Positions 5,386 to 6,543 of a DNA stretch of 6,543 bases are shown piece by piece. Location of the stretch: positions 1 through 6,543 of the forward strand of contig JAFPQL010000141.1 of NCBI GenBank assembly GCA_017414145.1. The letters are read 5' to 3'. The position numbers and the translations under genes are program-made. Below the pieces are notes generated by a model. The model searched no databases and was not told where the DNA came from. It worked only from the letters and a program-made list of their open reading frames with translations. This DNA is from Oscillospiraceae bacterium (GTDB lineage Bacteria; Bacillota_A; Clostridia; Oscillospirales; Ruminococcaceae). Each line of letters begins with the position of its first letter. Within the stretch, counting starts at the first letter, position 1.

Positions 5386-6089
5386 AGGCACTGGTCTTAT
5401 TCAGCGGCGGTCTGGACAGCACGACCTGTCTGGCAAAAGCCGTCGAACAGTACGGCGCGGAGGAGGTGCTGGCGCTGTCAGTCTCCTACGGGCAGAAGCA
5501 TACAAAGGAAATCGAAGCGGCAAGGGCGGTCGCGGCCTATTACGGCGTCCGGCTCAAAACGCTCGATCTGGCAGCGATTTTCGCGGACTCGGACTGCGCG
5601 CTGCTCAGGGGCAGCAGCCGGGAAATCCCGAAGGAGAGCTATGCGGAGCAGCTCAGCGAAACAGACGGCAAACCCGTCTCGACCTATGTTCCCTTCCGCA
5701 ACGGCCTCTTTCTCTCCTCGGCGGCGAGCATTGCGCTGTCCAATGACTGCACGGTCATCTATTACGGTGCCCACGCCGACGACGCCGCCGGCAATGCCTA
5801 TCCCGACTGCAGTCAGGAATTCAACGACGCGATCAACCGGGCGATCCGGCTCGGCAGCGGAGAGCAGCTCCGCGTGGAGGCGCCGTTCGTCGGAAAGACG
5901 AAAGCGGATGTCGTCGCGGAGGGGCTGCGCCTGAAGGCGCCCTATCATCTGACATGGAGCTGCTATGAGGGCGGCGAAACGCCCTGCGGCTGCTGCGGCA
6001 CCTGCCGGGACCGTGCGGCGGCCTTTGCGGCAAACGGCGTCAGCGACCCCGCGCTGACACAGAACAGACCGGAAGGAGCATCCCGATGA
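5382..6089 (+). CDS. queC: 7-cyano-7-deazaguanine synthase
   Basis: QueC uses ATP and ammonia to turn 7-carboxy-7-deazaguanine into preQ0 by way of an amide. The 235-residue product begins with the PP-loop ATP-binding motif SGGLDST (8-14). [17 protein letters not shown] (127-143) and [13 protein letters not shown] (146-158) are family segments. The zinc site is Cys194, Cys202, Cys205 and Cys208 in the [17 protein letters not shown] region, with spacing close to that of the B. subtilis enzyme. GGAGGG (5370-5375) is 6 bases before the ATG. The start overlaps folE and the stop overlaps the next small gene by ATGA, so the three are probably translated in a coupled way. Confidence 0.96.
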   Translation: MKALVLFSGGLDSTTCLAKAVEQYGAEEVLALSVSYGQKHTKEIEAARAVAAYYGVRLKTLDLAAIFADSDCALLRGSSREIPKESYAEQLSETDGKPVSTYVPFRNGLFLSSAASIALSNDCTVIYYGAHADDAAGNAYPDCSQEFNDAINRAIRLGSGEQLRVEAPFVGKTKADVVAEGLRLKAPYHLTWSCYEGGETPCGCCGTCRDRAAAFAANGVSDPALTQNRPEGASR

Positions 6090-6301
6090 GCGAAGATACA
6101 CATTTTGAAGTCCAGCCCGATACCGTCAAGCTGATCGGCACTGTGATGCACGGCATTGCGGGAACCTATCAGGGAAGACCGGTTACATTTCTCTGCGATG
6201 TTCCGCAGCAGTCAATCCTCGTCCCGGAGGGCATGGAGGCGGTCTATCACGAGATTCTGAACGCCGTGCTCCGATATCTGCGGATCGTCGGAAAAATCTG
6301 A
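6086..6301 (+). CDS. hypothetical 71-residue protein between queC and queF
   Basis: I do not recognise this family. The frame looks real: AAGGAG (6073-6078) lies 7 bases before an ATG that overlaps the queC stop (ATGA), and the queF ribosome binding site starts 2 bases after its stop. The product is soluble, with no signal peptide or membrane segment. It has a mixed N-terminal half, likely beta strands ([16 protein letters not shown], then [12 protein letters not shown]), and a C-terminal helix (residues about 48-68, [19 protein letters not shown]). It contains one cysteine (Cys37) and two histidines besides His6, too few for a clear metal site. Its place between the preQ0-making and preQ0-reducing enzymes suggests a link with preQ0 handling or with one of these enzymes, but this is inference from position only. 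Confidence 0.8.
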   Translation: MSEDTHFEVQPDTVKLIGTVMHGIAGTYQGRPVTFLCDVPQQSILVPEGMEAVYHEILNAVLRYLRIVGKI

Positions 6302-6317
6302 TCAGGAGGAAACAGCA

Positions 6318-6543
6318 GTGAGCGAACGGAACAAAGAGCAGGAGGGCATGACGCTCCTTGGAAATCAGCACACGAAATATCCGCAGGATTATGACCCGTC
6401 GGTGCTGGAAACCTTTGAAAACAAGCATCCGGACAGAGAATATTTCGTCAAGTTCAACTGTCCGGAATTCACAAGTCTCTGCCCGATTACCGGACAGCCG
6501 GACTTTGCGACGATCTATATCTCCTATGTCCCGCGCATCCGCA
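6318..6543 (+). CDS. queF: NADPH-dependent 7-cyano-7-deazaguanine reductase, 3' end outside the window
   Basis: QueF reduces the nitrile of preQ0 to the aminomethyl group of preQ1 with NADPH, the last step before insertion into tRNA. The 75 codons seen match the short, unimodular B. subtilis type. [18 protein letters not shown] (25-42) and [20 protein letters not shown] (44-63) are hallmark segments. Cys55 is the cysteine that forms the thioimide with preQ0, and Asp62 is the catalytic acid, at the same numbers as in B. subtilis. The QueF motif E(S/V)K(S)hK(L)(Y)(F/Y)(W) would lie beyond the edge. The start is GTG at 6318, with AGGAGG (6304-6309) 8 bases before it; the upstream gene ends 16 bases earlier. 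The frame stays open to the end of the window. Confidence 0.95.
   Translation, partial: MSERNKEQEGMTLLGNQHTKYPQDYDPSVLETFENKHPDREYFVKFNCPEFTSLCPITGQPDFATIYISYVPRIR

Noticed and set aside
5478..6101. Minus-strand open frame opposite queC
   Set aside because: It is an Arg/Ala-rich shadow of queC with no recognisable domain.
1..6543. CRISPR array, tRNA or rRNA genes, insertion sequence
   Set aside because: No regularly spaced long repeats, no cloverleaf with conserved T-loop and no transposase or terminal inverted repeats could be found by reading both strands.

Overview
The window (about 6.5 kb, GC-rich apart from its first ~130 bases) looks like chromosome of a Gram-positive, Ruminococcus-like gut or rumen Clostridia (Oscillospiraceae). 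Reasons: a secreted family 8 glycoside hydrolase with a C-terminal two-repeat type I dockerin (a cellulosome-type enzyme), strong AGGAGG-type ribosome binding sites, sigma-A promoters with 17-bp spacers, an attenuated leader in front of the queuosine genes, and a B. subtilis-type short QueF. The genus is inferred from gene content only.

Left part, minus strand (1-2142): a sigma-A promoter (-35 at 2141-2136, -10 at 2118-2113) drives the dockerin-bearing GH8 enzyme, which most likely starts at a TTG at 2068. After a 49-base gap comes a nitroreductase-family gene (513-130) that stops about 45 residues early, exactly where the DNA turns AT-rich. This suggests the gene was cut by a rearrangement. 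The AT-rich end holds short TCAAC repeats and a doubtful 20-codon ORF.

Right part, plus strand (2181-6543): a divergent promoter (TTGACA, 17 bp, extended -10 TGCTATACT) opens a leader with a stem-loop and A-rich tail resembling a preQ1-I riboswitch, then mutually exclusive antiterminator and terminator hairpins, then a closely packed operon: queD, queE, GNAT acetyltransferase, Cof-type HAD phosphatase, folE, queC, an unknown 71-residue protein, and queF (cut by the window edge). Several junctions overlap by 4 bases (ATGA), and HAD/folE overlap by 23.

The enzymes make a complete route from GTP to preQ1, the precursor of the tRNA nucleoside queuosine. FolE makes dihydroneopterin triphosphate, QueD makes 6-carboxytetrahydropterin, QueE makes 7-carboxy-7-deazaguanine (CDG), QueC makes preQ0, and QueF reduces it to preQ1. 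The leader would let preQ1 shut the operon off by premature termination. The least explained parts are the 71-residue protein placed between the preQ0-making and preQ0-consuming enzymes, and the GNAT/HAD pair between queE and folE.
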